Below, one piece after another: positions 8,349-17,205 of a stretch of 64,000 nt of DNA. The stretch is from Phaeobacter sp. 22II1-1F12B (GTDB lineage Bacteria > Pseudomonadota > Alphaproteobacteria > Rhodobacterales > Rhodobacteraceae): positions 310,001 through 374,000 of the forward strand of contig NZ_AQQP01000002.1 in NCBI RefSeq assembly GCF_002210165.1, in the 5' to 3' direction. The notes beneath the pieces were generated by a model. It saw nothing but the letters and a program-made list of their open reading frames with translations. It was not told where the DNA came from and searched no databases. Both the position numbers and the translations under genes were made by a program. Numbering within the stretch: the first letter of the stretch is position 1; every line of letters begins with the position of its first letter.

Positions 8349-10286
8349 TTACCTCAATGCGCCGGCGGTCTTAAGTGCCTCGGCTTTCTCGGCGTCGTAC
8401 CACCAGAAATCGAGATAGCCCAGATCATAGGGCGGCAAAGGCTCGGGATAAGCGTACTGATCGTAATAGGACACCCAGTAGTCCGCCTTGTACCAGACCG
8501 GGATCATGAAGAATTCGAACCGCAGCGCCCGGTCCAGCGCCCGCAGCGTGGTTTCCTCTTCCTCGGTATTCTCCGCCATCAGCGAGGCCTCGATGATCGC
8601 GTCCACCATAGGGCTTGCCAGCCCGGCAGGGTTGAACACGGAAAACGCCGCTTCGCTTGAGCCATACATCTGCATCAACCCGGTGCCGGTACCAAGGAAA
8701 GGCCGGTAGGCGTCAAAGATCAGGTCGAAATCGAACTCGCGCTCGCGCAGCGTGTATTGAGCCGGGTCGACTTTCTCGAGCGTAATGTCGATGCCCATCG
8801 CCTGCACGTTGTTGACGTAGTTTTCCAGAATAGCCCCCAGCGTGCCTTCGGCGGCCGTGTTGAACAGCAGCGTCAGGCTCAGCGTCTTGCCATCGGCATT
8901 GCGACGCACACCGTCACTGCCCACCGGCCAACCGGCTTCGTCCAAAAGGCCCATAGCGCGACGCAAATTGCGACGGTCGGTCAGGCGCGACGCGTCCGAA
9001 CTATGCGGCATCCGCGCCTCTTCCGTCAGCATCTCGTCTGGCACCACATCGCCCAGCGATTCAAGGAACTCCAATTCGGCCCCTTCCGGTACGCCCGTCG
9101 CCATCAGCGGCGTATCCTGCGTAAACGAGGCCCGCTGTTCGAAAAGGTTGTACTGCAGGCTTTCGTTGGTCCATTCAAAGTTAAAGGCAAGCGACAGCGC
9201 CTCGCGCAGGTTCTTGTCCTGCATCACCTCGCGGCGCAGGTTGAACACGATGCCCGATGGCGTCGGCGGCGTACCATCCGGCAATTCCGCTTTCACGACC
9301 TGCCCCGCCTGGATCTTCGGAAAATCATAGGAGGTCGCCCATTTCTTGGAATCGCCCTCCACGCGGAATGTATATTCACCCGCCTTGAAGGCCTCGAAAG
9401 ACGCAGTGTCGTCGCCGAAATACTCGACGCGGATGCTGTCGAAATTATGCCGGCCCTGATTGATCGCCAGATCATTGCCCCAGTAATCCGGGTTCCGCTT
9501 GTAGACGATGCGGCGATTCACATCGATCCGGTCGATCATGTAGGGCCCCGAACCGGGCGAGGTCTCCATCCGCGATTCATCCAGCCGTGCGCCGGATTCA
9601 TCGAACCATTTCTTCGACCAGACCGGCACGCCCCCCACCTGATCAATCAGGCTGCGGCGCGAAATACCGGGGGTAAAGTAGAACTTGATCGTATGCTCAT
9701 CGAGCACTTCGACCCGCGGGATGCGCTTTTTGACCGCGGCCGCATAAGACGGAAGCCCCTGTTCCAGCAAAAGGTTATGGCTGAACATCACGTCTTCTGC
9801 CGTGACGGGCGTGCCATCGGAAAACTTGGCCTCGGGGCGCATGTGAAAGATCACCCAGTCCTTGGTGACCGGGTATTCAAGGCTCTCGGCCAGCAAGCCA
9901 TAGGCCTCGCCATAGGCATCTGCCGGACCATCGGCCAGCAGGCTCTCGTACATGATCCAGCTCAGCTCACCCCGGCGCCCTTTGACGGTGTAGGGATTCA
10001 TCGAATCAAACGTGCCCAGCGCCGCATAGGAAAGCTCACCGCCCTTGGGCGCATCCGGGTTCACGTAATCGTAATGCTCGAAATCCGCAGGATATTTCAG
10101 ATCCCCGTAAAAGGAATACCCGTGCGAGACGATCATCTCGCCCTCTTCCGCCGTGGTGTCCTGCCCGCGCGCCATTCCCGCCAGAGCCAGCGCGGTCGCG
10201 AAACTCACGACCAGTCCCGTCAGGGCATGAAAGACCGGTCTGCGATCCAGGGCACGGCTTTGCGAACGGGTGGCGGGTTGTCTCAT
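8349..10286 (-). CDS. yejA: Peptide/microcin C-type ABC importer, periplasmic binding protein
   Basis: A 645-residue extracellular solute-binding protein of family 5. A twin-arginine-poor N-terminus (MRQPATRSQ...) leads into a hydrophobic signal stretch ending near ALAGMARGQ. The mature part shows family 5 features such as [23 protein letters not shown] and [20 protein letters not shown]. It would capture peptides in the periplasm and deliver them to YejBEF. The ATG at 10286 was chosen over 10364 because GGAGG lies 9 bases upstream and the extension would place extra charged residues before the signal peptide. First gene of the operon; its own promoter should lie within 10287-10430. Confidence 0.92.
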   Translation of the reverse strand: MRQPATRSQSRALDRRPVFHALTGLVVSFATALALAGMARGQDTTAEEGEMIVSHGYSFYGDLKYPADFEHYDYVNPDAPKGGELSYAALGTFDSMNPYTVKGRRGELSWIMYESLLADGPADAYGEAYGLLAESLEYPVTKDWVIFHMRPEAKFSDGTPVTAEDVMFSHNLLLEQGLPSYAAAVKKRIPRVEVLDEHTIKFYFTPGISRRSLIDQVGGVPVWSKKWFDESGARLDESRMETSPGSGPYMIDRIDVNRRIVYKRNPDYWGNDLAINQGRHNFDSIRVEYFGDDTASFEAFKAGEYTFRVEGDSKKWATSYDFPKIQAGQVVKAELPDGTPPTPSGIVFNLRREVMQDKNLREALSLAFNFEWTNESLQYNLFEQRASFTQDTPLMATGVPEGAELEFLESLGDVVPDEMLTEEARMPHSSDASRLTDRRNLRRAMGLLDEAGWPVGSDGVRRNADGKTLSLTLLFNTAAEGTLGAILENYVNNVQAMGIDITLEKVDPAQYTLREREFDFDLIFDAYRPFLGTGTGLMQMYGSSEAAFSVFNPAGLASPMVDAIIEASLMAENTEEEETTLRALDRALRFEFFMIPVWYKADYWVSYYDQYAYPEPLPPYDLGYLDFWWYDAEKAEALKTAGALR

Positions 10287-10432
10287 CGGGCACGTCCTCC
10301 ATCGGCGGTGTTCTCTCCGCATTGCTGCTTGCTGATGTAAGCTAATTGGCCAGCGCGCCAACATTCAAGTTGAGATTATGTAAGGAAAACGTGAAGAGCG
10401 CCCACTCACCCTAATATCCGGCAACAAAATGC

Positions 10433-10460
10433 AAAAAGGCCGCAGCACCATGCTGCGGCC
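10433..10460 (-). terminator. Intrinsic terminator of the cytochrome c gene
   Basis: GGCCGCAGCA and TGCTGCGGCC form a perfect 10-bp stem with loop CCA (bases 10438-10460). Read on the minus strand it is followed by TTTTTGCATTTTG. It lies 26 bases after the stop codon of the cytochrome gene. Confidence 0.85.
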
Positions 10461-10486
10461 CCTGTAACTTTCGAAACTGGCAAGGA

Positions 10487-10990
10487 TTAGTTGCTGACGC
10501 TTTCGATATAGGCAATCACGTTCGCGCGGTCTTCGACCTTGCGCAGACCGGCAAAGCCCATCGCGGTGCCCGGCGCGTAACCCTTGGGGTTTTCGAGGAA
10601 GCGGTTCAGGTGATCGTAATCCCAGACGCCTTCGATCTCGGTCAGCGCGCCGGAGTAACCGAACCCGTCAACGCCGGCGATATCGCGGCCAACGACGTTA
10701 TGCAGGGTCGGGCCGGTTGCGTTCTCGCCCGCGCCCAGCTTGTGGCAGGCCTGGCACTTCTTGAAGACATTCGCGCCCTTGCCGGCATCGGCCGATGCCA
10801 TGACCTCGGTGAAATCGATTTCCGGTTCCGCTTCGGCCGGTTCATCGCTGGCGCCGGTGTCGATGACATAGGCAGCCTCGCCATGACCTCCGACGTGATA
10901 CAATTCTTCCGCTACCCATTTGCCGAGCAGGAACACCAGTAAGGCGCCACAGAGAGAGGCCACCACTTTGGTTGAGGTCATCGTGTCCAT
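10487..10990 (-). CDS. cycM: Membrane-anchored c-type cytochrome (CycM/cytochrome c552-like)
   Basis: A 167-residue cytochrome: a membrane anchor at residues 9-25, an acidic/proline linker (about 45-62), then a class I cytochrome c domain with heme motif CQACH (Cys79, Cys82, His83) and an axial Met in the segment GTAMGF. This is the layout of CycM/cytochrome c552, which carries electrons between the bc1 complex and terminal oxidase at the periplasmic face. The start at 10990 was chosen because the frame from 11065 adds a charged segment; a second ATG three codons later (10981) is equally possible. Divergent from pheA with about 110 bases between. Confidence 0.88.
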   Translation of the reverse strand: MDTMTSTKVVASLCGALLVFLLGKWVAEELYHVGGHGEAAYVIDTGASDEPAEAEPEIDFTEVMASADAGKGANVFKKCQACHKLGAGENATGPTLHNVVGRDIAGVDGFGYSGALTEIEGVWDYDHLNRFLENPKGYAPGTAMGFAGLRKVEDRANVIAYIESVSN

Positions 10991-11100
10991 TTGATCGCGA
11001 GTCCATTTGATCCGTTTCGGACGATTGTCTAAGCCTTCCCCTTCCCGGAGGCAAGGTATAGACACCGCGACTATTCGCCCACCACCCAGAAAGTCTCGTC

Positions 11101-11928
11101 ATGACCAATCGCATAGCCTTCCAGGGAGAACCCGGAGCCTACAGCCATCAGGCCTGCCGCAAGGCGCGCCCTGACATGGAGGCCATGCCCTGCCGGACCT
11201 TCGAGGATGCCATCGACGCGGTCAAATCCGGCGCGGCCGATCTCGCGATGCTTCCGGTCGAGAATTCTACCTATGGCCGGGTCGCCGATATCCATACGCT
11301 GCTGCCTGAATCGGGCCTGCATATCATCGACGAAGCCTTTGTGCGCGTGCATATCAACCTTCTGGCAGTACCGGGCACCACGCTCGATCAGGTCACCCAC
11401 GCGATGAGCCACACAGTGCTTCTTGGCCAATGCAAAAGTTTCCTTAAAGAATATGGCATTCACCGCATTACCGGCGCCGATACGGCAGGATCCGCCAAGC
11501 AGGTGGCCGAGGCAGGCAACCCGGCGACCGCCGCGCTGGCGGCGGAACTTGCAGGTGAAATCTATGGTCTCGACGTGCTTGCCCGCCATATCGAGGACAA
11601 TCACGACAATACGACGCGCTTCCTGATTATGTCGCCCGAGGCTGATTCTTCGCGTCGCGGCGACATGATGATCACCAGTTTCATCTTTCAGGTCCGCAAC
11701 ATTCCGGCGGCGCTTTACAAGGCGATGGGCGGCTTCGCGACCAACGGCGTCAACATGACCAAGCTCGAAAGCTACATGGACGGATCATTCACCGCGACGC
11801 AATTCTACGCGGATATCGAAGGCCATCCCGATGACGCACATGTGAAACGGGCGCTCGACGAACTGACCTATTTCACATCACGTCTGAAAATTCTCGGGGT
11901 CTACCCGGCCGCAGCGGACCGCACCTAG
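11101..11928 (+). CDS. pheA: Prephenate dehydratase
   Basis: A 275-residue single-function prephenate dehydratase that makes phenylpyruvate for phenylalanine synthesis. Residues 1-180 are the periplasmic-binding-like catalytic domain, with the substrate threonine in the conserved DNTTRF segment. Residues 195-270 are an ACT regulatory domain including GVNMTKLES, the site of feedback inhibition by phenylalanine in this family. There is no chorismate mutase domain, unlike the enteric PheA. The gene is convergent with the damaged SRPBCC gene and ends at a shared palindrome. Confidence 0.95.
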   Translation: MTNRIAFQGEPGAYSHQACRKARPDMEAMPCRTFEDAIDAVKSGAADLAMLPVENSTYGRVADIHTLLPESGLHIIDEAFVRVHINLLAVPGTTLDQVTHAMSHTVLLGQCKSFLKEYGIHRITGADTAGSAKQVAEAGNPATAALAAELAGEIYGLDVLARHIEDNHDNTTRFLIMSPEADSSRRGDMMITSFIFQVRNIPAALYKAMGGFATNGVNMTKLESYMDGSFTATQFYADIEGHPDDAHVKRALDELTYFTSRLKILGVYPAAADRT

Positions 11929-11938
11929 GGAAAATCGA

Positions 11939-11963
11939 CCATCACGCCGTACGGCTGTGATGG
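11939..11963. terminator. Palindrome between pheA and the SRPBCC gene
   Basis: CCATCACGCCG and CGGCTGTGATGG pair around a TA centre with one bulged base. It lies 11 bases after the pheA stop and covers the last codons of the opposite gene. No T-run follows on either strand, so termination strength is uncertain. Confidence 0.5.
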
Positions 11964-12339
11964 TCCTCGATGAACCTGCCGTATTCGGCAACCCGTTCCG
12001 CGAATTGCTTGGCCAGGTTCGACTTGGCCAGCTTGAGCGACTGAACGAGCAACCGCGCCGAAATCGTTTTCGGCGTAAGCTTCAGCTCAATCGAAACCCG
12101 CGTACGTTTCTGCGAAAGCGCGACAAGTTCGACCGACATATGCGTCTCCAGCCCCTGCGACGTGGCGTCGAACAGCAACTCCTCGGGCGCCACGGCCTTA
12201 ACCAGTTCGATCTGGATCGTGCGGGCCTTACCCCGGAGGGAGAACTTGACGTCCCATGCCGCGCCCACATGGGGCGGATGCACCTTGCTGGTACGCTGAA
12301 CTTCGGCACCGCGCCGTCTTCCCGGGTTGAGAATTTCAT
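11942..12339 (-). pseudogene. SRPBCC-family gene with an apparent 5' deletion and frameshift
   Basis: The C-terminal part, readable from a GTG at 12283 (113 residues), resembles SRPBCC/START-like proteins: AAWDVKFSLRGK, then MSVELVALSQKRTRVSIELKLTPKTISARLLVQSLKLAKS. The expected N-terminus, MKFSTRED, does exist, from an ATG at 12339 with GGAAA upstream, but in a different frame. The next expected element, RRGAEVQRT, appears immediately in the GTG frame. About 20 codons that relatives carry between these blocks seem to be missing, with a net frame change near base 12317. Either the gene is broken, or it restarts at the GTG as a shortened protein, or the assembly has an error here. Family expectation is from memory. 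Confidence 0.55.
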
Positions 12340-12399
12340 GTGGTTTCCGATTTTTTATCGACGCCGCCGATAGCGCGGCTACGCCCTACGGTTGTTGGA

Positions 12400-13377
12400 T
12401 CAGTCAAGCGTATCTGCAAGCCAGTTGTCCAAAAGAAAATGCGCGATGGCCCCCTTGCGGGCCGGTTTCAGAACCGGATGTTCCCCGGCAAAGGCCGACA
12501 TCATTTCCTCGCGGCTGACCCAGATCGCATCCTCGATCTCAACCGGGTCGATGGTGATCTCGCGGCTCAGTGCCTCACCGTGGCATCCGAACATGAGAGA
12601 GGCGGGAAAGGGCCAAGGCTGGCTGGCCAGATAGCCGACCTCGCCAACGCTCACCCCCGCTTCCTCGAAAACCTCGCGCCGCACTGCGGCCTCCAGTGTC
12701 TCGCCCGGTTCGACAAAACCGGCCAGCAGAGAATACATGCCTTCGGGCCAGCCCGGCGACCGGCCCATCAGCACCGAATTTCCATGTGTGATCAGCATGA
12801 TGACAACCGGATCGGTGCGCGGGAAATGATGCGTGCCGCAATTCGGGCAAATCCGCTGCCAGCCCGCCTGCGCCACATCGCTCGGCGAACCGCAGCGCGC
12901 ACAGAACCGGTGCGATCCGTGCCAGTTCACGATGGCCTTGGCCGTCGCCGCCAGTTCCGCATCGCGCGGCGTGATATGCACCATAGCCCGGCGCAACTCG
13001 GTGAAAACGCAGTCGTCCGGGAAATCCGGATGATGCTGCATGGAAAGATCCGCGAACATGCCAAGGCTGCCGGTATCCTGCCCCTCCGGCTCCCATTTCG
13101 AGATATCGCAGGCAAAATCCGGCGCGCCGCTTTCTTCCAGCCCCAGAAAGACCGGCGCTTCGATATCGCCGCCAAGCCCTTGCTTGAGGATCGGGTGGTT
13201 CATCGGCACCAACGCCAGCTCGCCTTCGCCCCGCATAAGTGGCTTGCCCCGCCAGAGCAGTACGCAGGCCGCCTTGGGATGGGCCATCGCCGCGGCCAGC
13301 GCATCCTCGTCCATCCTGATATGCGCCGCGCGGTTAAGCCCCGATCCGCCAAACGTCACTTTTTCCGCGTGTTTCAT
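12400..13377 (-). CDS. nudC: NAD+ diphosphatase (NADH pyrophosphatase)
   Basis: A 325-residue NudC. It hydrolyses NAD(H) to NMN(H) and AMP and can remove NAD caps from RNA. An N-terminal NUDIX-like domain (1-150) is followed by a four-cysteine zinc ribbon (FCARCGS ... ICPNCG, about residues 165-190). The Nudix box runs from GFVEPGETLE to REVFEEAGV, and the NudC-specific SQPWPFPASLM follows. All catalytic glutamates are visible. The gene stands alone between the damaged SRPBCC gene and a divergent phosphoesterase gene. Confidence 0.95.
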   Translation of the reverse strand: MKHAEKVTFGGSGLNRAAHIRMDEDALAAAMAHPKAACVLLWRGKPLMRGEGELALVPMNHPILKQGLGGDIEAPVFLGLEESGAPDFACDISKWEPEGQDTGSLGMFADLSMQHHPDFPDDCVFTELRRAMVHITPRDAELAATAKAIVNWHGSHRFCARCGSPSDVAQAGWQRICPNCGTHHFPRTDPVVIMLITHGNSVLMGRSPGWPEGMYSLLAGFVEPGETLEAAVRREVFEEAGVSVGEVGYLASQPWPFPASLMFGCHGEALSREITIDPVEIEDAIWVSREEMMSAFAGEHPVLKPARKGAIAHFLLDNWLADTLD

Positions 13378-13646
13378 GCTCTGTTACCGCCCCGCTCGCC
13401 CGTTACCCGTTCCAATCGCACAGCTTTTCCCACTTTTCAATTCCACGACAGGTTCCGACACAAGAGCCAGCCATTTTCACGTACCGACGAACGACGCGAA
13501 AGAGCGTCAATCCTGACACAAATCGTCCGGCCAAAAATTAGGGAAATGGCAATCTCCCTATATGTTTTATGAATGAACGCCTGTGGCAGAACGGTCGGAA
13601 AACACGATCACAGGCACACCCGCCTCAGGGGAGAGGCATCGGCAGC

Positions 13647-15575
13647 ATGAACGGCTCACGGTTCATTGACGTCGGAACGAATGCAAGGTTGCGCCTCATG
13701 GCGACAACCGATCTGCACATGCATCTCGCGAGCTACGATTATCGCAGCAATCGCGACGACCCCTCGGTCGGCATGACCCGCACCGCGACCCTGATCCGCG
13801 AGGCCCGCCGCGAGGCCGAGCAGGACGGCATGGCCTGTTTTCTCTTCGACAATGGCGACTCCCTTCAGGGCACACCGCTTGCCGATCTTGTCCGTCACCA
13901 CCCGGACAGAACGCACCCGATGATGCGGGCCTTTGGCACGCTCCGTTACGACGCCATCGGGCTTGGCAATCACGATTTCGACTTCGGTCTGAAACCACTC
14001 AGCTCGGCCATCGGCCAGGCCCCCTGCCCCGTGCTCTCGACCAATACAACCTGCCGCAGCCCCGCCCAGACGCCCTGCTTTTCGCGTTTCGTAATCCTTG
14101 ACCGCATCGTTCAGATCCATTCTTCGGCCGAAAAAGTAGGAGATCCGTCCCCCTCCGAACCGGTCGAAGTGCCGATCCGCCTTGGCGTCCTGTCCTTCCT
14201 GCCGCCCCAGACGCTGATGTGGAATGCCCATCTGCCCCGGCATCAGCTTGAAATCGACGATATCGTCGACAGCGCCCGCGCCAGTCTCCGCACGCTTCGA
14301 ACGCTCGAATGCGATATCGTCGTCGCGCTCTGCCATGCCGGGATCAGCCGCTCTCCGGCACATCACCGCATGGAAAACGCCGTGCTCCCGCTCGCCGAGA
14401 TCGACGGTATCGACGTGATCATCGCCGGACACAGCCACATGCTTCTGCCCGGCCCGGATTTCGCCGGGATCGACGGTCTCGACCACGGCGCAGGCAAGGT
14501 GCATGGCAAGCCCGTGGTGATGGCAGGCGCGGCAGGTTCGCACCTTGGCCTCATAGACCTCGACTTGAAACGCCGGGACAGTGGCTGGGAAATCGCCCGC
14601 AGCCGATCAAGCCTGCGTGCCATCGCCCGCCGCACCCCCGAGGGGCAGCTTGAATCGCTCGCCGAGGAAGACCCCGAGATGGTCGCCCAACTGGCCGAGG
14701 ACCACGCCGATACGATCGAGATGCTGAATCGTCCCGTCGGCCGCGTCAGCCAGCCGCTGCACAGCTACTTTTCCTTCATCGCGCCGGATCGCTCTCTCGC
14801 CACCGTCGCCGCCGCGCAGGCCGCCGCCCTGCGTCCGCTCTTGCAGGGCACGCCGGTTGCCGAACTGCCGCTGCTCTCCGCCACCTCCCCGGGCCGGTAC
14901 GGCGCACGCAGCGGGCCGGGCAATTACACCGATGTGCCCGCCGGCCCGCTTGCCCTGCGCCACCTGAGCGACCTCCAGACCTTTCAGAACGATCTGCACG
15001 CCGTCATGGTCTCCGGCGGGCAGCTTGTGGACTGGCTCGAAATGTCCGCCTGCCTGTTCCGCCAGATCCCGCCGGGCGCCGAGCACGCCGCGTTGATAGA
15101 CCCGGAACTGCCCGGACACGAATTCGATGTCATCTACGGCCTGACCTACGTGATCGACATCGCCGTGCCGCCAAGATTTGAACCCGATGGCACACTCCGG
15201 CCCGGTAACCACCGTCGTATCCGCGATCTTTGCCACAAGGGGCAACCCGTCGACGATGACGATGTTTTCGCCGTCGCCCTGAACAGTTTTCGTGCTGCCG
15301 GAGGCCGGTTCAAAGTCCTCGAAAACGCGCGGCACCTGCCGGTCGATCCGGTCGGGCTGCGCAGCGTCCTGCGCGCCTATCTGGCCGGTGAACTGCCCCG
15401 CGATCCGCTGGAATCCGCGCCCCACCCGTGGCGCTTTGCCCCGATGCCCGGCACCTCGGTCAGCCTTCAGACCGGACCCGACGCCCAGCGATACCTTGAA
15501 GAAATCGCGCCACTCGATGTCACCAGCAACGGCATCGACGAATGCGGTTTTCTCCGGCTCTCGCTTCCGCTTTAG
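13647..15575 (+). CDS. 5'-nucleotidase / 2',3'-cyclic-nucleotide phosphodiesterase family protein
   Basis: A 642-residue calcineurin-like phosphoesterase of the UshA/CpdB family. Metal-binding motifs are in order: TTDLHMHL near residue 20, DNGDSLQGTPLAD, GNHDFDFG, and HSHMLLPG. The C-terminal half (from about residue 360) is the 5'-nucleotidase substrate domain, ending with FAVALNSFRAAGG. Homologues are usually periplasmic, but no signal peptide is visible here from either candidate start, so the location is unclear. The ATG at 13647 follows GGGGAGAGGC; an upstream ATG at 13569 has no ribosome-binding site. The substrate (2',3'-cNMP, 3'-NMP or 5'-NMP) cannot be fixed from sequence. Confidence 0.88.
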   Translation: MNGSRFIDVGTNARLRLMATTDLHMHLASYDYRSNRDDPSVGMTRTATLIREARREAEQDGMACFLFDNGDSLQGTPLADLVRHHPDRTHPMMRAFGTLRYDAIGLGNHDFDFGLKPLSSAIGQAPCPVLSTNTTCRSPAQTPCFSRFVILDRIVQIHSSAEKVGDPSPSEPVEVPIRLGVLSFLPPQTLMWNAHLPRHQLEIDDIVDSARASLRTLRTLECDIVVALCHAGISRSPAHHRMENAVLPLAEIDGIDVIIAGHSHMLLPGPDFAGIDGLDHGAGKVHGKPVVMAGAAGSHLGLIDLDLKRRDSGWEIARSRSSLRAIARRTPEGQLESLAEEDPEMVAQLAEDHADTIEMLNRPVGRVSQPLHSYFSFIAPDRSLATVAAAQAAALRPLLQGTPVAELPLLSATSPGRYGARSGPGNYTDVPAGPLALRHLSDLQTFQNDLHAVMVSGGQLVDWLEMSACLFRQIPPGAEHAALIDPELPGHEFDVIYGLTYVIDIAVPPRFEPDGTLRPGNHRRIRDLCHKGQPVDDDDVFAVALNSFRAAGGRFKVLENARHLPVDPVGLRSVLRAYLAGELPRDPLESAPHPWRFAPMPGTSVSLQTGPDAQRYLEEIAPLDVTSNGIDECGFLRLSLPL

Positions 15576-15614
15576 ACCGCCCGCTTGCGAATCCAGAACA
15601 CGACCCCTATATGG

Positions 15615-15716
15615 GGCCTTGAGAGGTTGGCGCGGGCAAGCGCCTCGCCAACCTGGTCAGGTCCGGAAGGAAGCAGCCACAACGAGCCCCGCTTGGGTCG
15701 ATGTCCAGCCTCTCAC
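15615..15716 (+). ncRNA. ffs: Signal recognition particle RNA, small bacterial type (4.5S)
   Basis: The apical core GGTCAGGTCCGGAAGG, continuing into AAGCAGCC (15655-15678), is the conserved symmetric loop and GGAA tetraloop of bacterial SRP RNA, where Ffh binds. The flanks pair: GAGAGGTTGG at the 5' side with CCAGCCTCTC at the 3' side, closing a roughly 100-nt hairpin. The end positions are approximate. As in many bacteria it lies near dnaX-ybaB-recR, here about 1.5 kb upstream. Confidence 0.93.
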
Positions 15717-15723
15717 TTAAGCA

Positions 15724-15744
15724 GCAAATCCCAACGGGATTTGC
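15724..15744. terminator. Hairpin after the SRP RNA
   Basis: GCAAATCCC-AAC-GGGATTTGC is a perfect 9-bp stem, a few bases after the 3' end of ffs. No T-run follows, so it may terminate weakly or protect the RNA end. Confidence 0.5.
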
Positions 15745-15762
15745 GCGAAAAGCCGAAAGCGA

Positions 15763-15781
15763 TAAATCGCATAGCGATTTA
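15763..15781. repeat. Second hairpin after the SRP RNA
   Basis: TAAATCGC-ATA-GCGATTTA is a perfect 8-bp inverted repeat, 18 bases beyond the first hairpin. It lies between ffs and the convergent metalloprotease gene and may act for the minus-strand transcript. Confidence 0.45.
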
Positions 15782-15824
15782 CGCGCAGGCCCATCCCCTC
15801 TGAACGACCCCACGCGCCAGACCC

Positions 15825-16670
15825 CTACAACCGATCCGTGCTGAACGTGTCGCAGGACCGCAAATCGCCGCTGTCATACCCCGTCGCAAACCAGCGTTGA
15901 CGCTGCTCCGAGGTGCCATGCGTAAAGGTATGCGGCTGCGGCACCCGTCCGGCATCGCGTTGCAACTTGTCATCGCCGATCTGGCGGGCCGCGTTCAGCG
16001 CCTCTTGCAGATCGCCGCGCTCCATCAGCCCGCCGACCTTCTGCGCCCAGATCCCGGCCAGGCAATCCGCCTGCAGTTCAAGCCGCACGGTCAGCGCATT
16101 GGCATCAACCTGGCTACTCTGGCGGCGCGCGTTGTCGACCTGCCCGAGGATTCCCAGAAGGTTCTGCACGTGATGGCCCACCTCATGCGCGATCACGTAG
16201 GCCGCCGCGAAATCCCCCGCCGCGCCAAGCTGCCGGTGCATCGTTTCGAAAAACGCGGTGTCAAGATACGCCTTGCGGTCCGCCGGGCAATAAAACGGCC
16301 CCGTCGCGCCCGAGGCCCCGCCACAGGGGCTCTGCGTCACGCCGGAAAACAGCACAAGCTGCGGCGGCACGTAATCGCCATCGACCTGCGCGTCGAACAC
16401 CTCGGTCCAGACCTGCTCGGTTGTCGTCAGCACGCGCGAGGCGAACTCCGCCTCCTGCTCCTCGGCCGGGGTCGGTTCGCGGGCCACCATCTGGGTACTG
16501 TCCTGCCCCGTCAGCAACGGCGTCACATCGATTCCCGCGAAATACCCAAAGGCAAGGATCGCAAGAAATCCGACGATTCCAATGCCACCGACTGCCCCGC
16601 CGCGGCCTGACATGCGCCGCCCGCGGCGGTCTTCGACGTTACGACTGCGACCAATTCCACCCAGGCGCAT
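15825..16670 (-). CDS. YpfJ-type neutral zinc metallopeptidase
   Basis: A 281-residue predicted inner-membrane zinc peptidase of the YpfJ/KPN_02809 family. The N-terminus MRLGGIGRSRNVEDRRG matches the family's conserved start and is followed by one membrane helix at about residues 30-50. The active-site motif is HEVGHH, near residue 165, with a downstream ELQADCLAG segment that supplies the third ligand region. The ATG at 16670 follows GGGAGG at good spacing. Substrate unknown. Divergent from the DUF202 gene. Confidence 0.92.
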   Translation of the reverse strand: MRLGGIGRSRNVEDRRGRRMSGRGGAVGGIGIVGFLAILAFGYFAGIDVTPLLTGQDSTQMVAREPTPAEEQEAEFASRVLTTTEQVWTEVFDAQVDGDYVPPQLVLFSGVTQSPCGGASGATGPFYCPADRKAYLDTAFFETMHRQLGAAGDFAAAYVIAHEVGHHVQNLLGILGQVDNARRQSSQVDANALTVRLELQADCLAGIWAQKVGGLMERGDLQEALNAARQIGDDKLQRDAGRVPQPHTFTHGTSEQRQRWFATGYDSGDLRSCDTFSTDRL

Positions 16671-16747
16671 GGCGACACCTCCCAATCACACTAATTCAAT
16701 TCAAAGTTAACATAACTTGAGGGATTATGGTTCCGGAAAGATGACAA

Positions 16748-17134
16748 ATGCAGGATGACGGCGCTCCCGACGCAGACCGAAACACCCGCTGGGCGGAAAA
16801 CCGGACCGACTGGGCCGAGGACCGGACGCTTCAGGCCAATGAACGCACCTTTGCGGGTTGGATGCGGACGGGCATGGCCTCGGTGGCCCTCGCACTTGGC
16901 CTCAGGGCGCTGTTCGGCGCGTTCGAGCCGACATGGCTCGCCAAGACAGTCGCGAGCATCTTCCTGCTCGTCGCCATCGGCATTTTCTGGACCGCGCGGC
17001 GCAACGCGGCAAAGACGCTCGAACGGCTCAACGACCACCGTGCGCAGCCGCTCAGCCCGCGCAGTTTCACCCTGCTTGCCGCCAGCCTGACCTTTGGCGC
17101 GCTGGCCACCGGCACATTGCTCTGGCTGCTTTAG
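16748..17134 (+). CDS. DUF202-family membrane protein (YidH-like)
   Basis: A 128-residue protein with the DUF202 signature: a hydrophilic N-terminus with repeated N/D-R-T units (NRTDWAEDRTLQANERT) and three membrane segments at roughly residues 38-58, 63-82 and 107-127. DUF202 proteins have no assigned biochemical activity; a fungal relative sits in the vacuolar VTC complex. It is followed after 71 bases by dnaX on the same strand. Confidence 0.85.
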   Translation: MQDDGAPDADRNTRWAENRTDWAEDRTLQANERTFAGWMRTGMASVALALGLRALFGAFEPTWLAKTVASIFLLVAIGIFWTARRNAAKTLERLNDHRAQPLSPRSFTLLAASLTFGALATGTLLWLL

Positions 17135-17205
17135 TGGACCTTGCCGCGCGCTCGCATTAACCTGTCCCGAAACGAGCACCCGAATCCTATTCCCCACAGG
17201 TCTGC

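Noticed and set aside
8757-10340. Long plus-strand frame (527 codons) opposite yejA
   Set aside because: Antisense to a convincing family 5 binding protein in an intact yej operon; high GC third positions keep such frames open by chance.
13536-13568. Inverted repeat TAGGGA...TCCCTA as a terminator or leader
   Set aside because: The 6-bp stem has a 10-base loop and lies between divergent genes where no terminator is needed; it may be chance.
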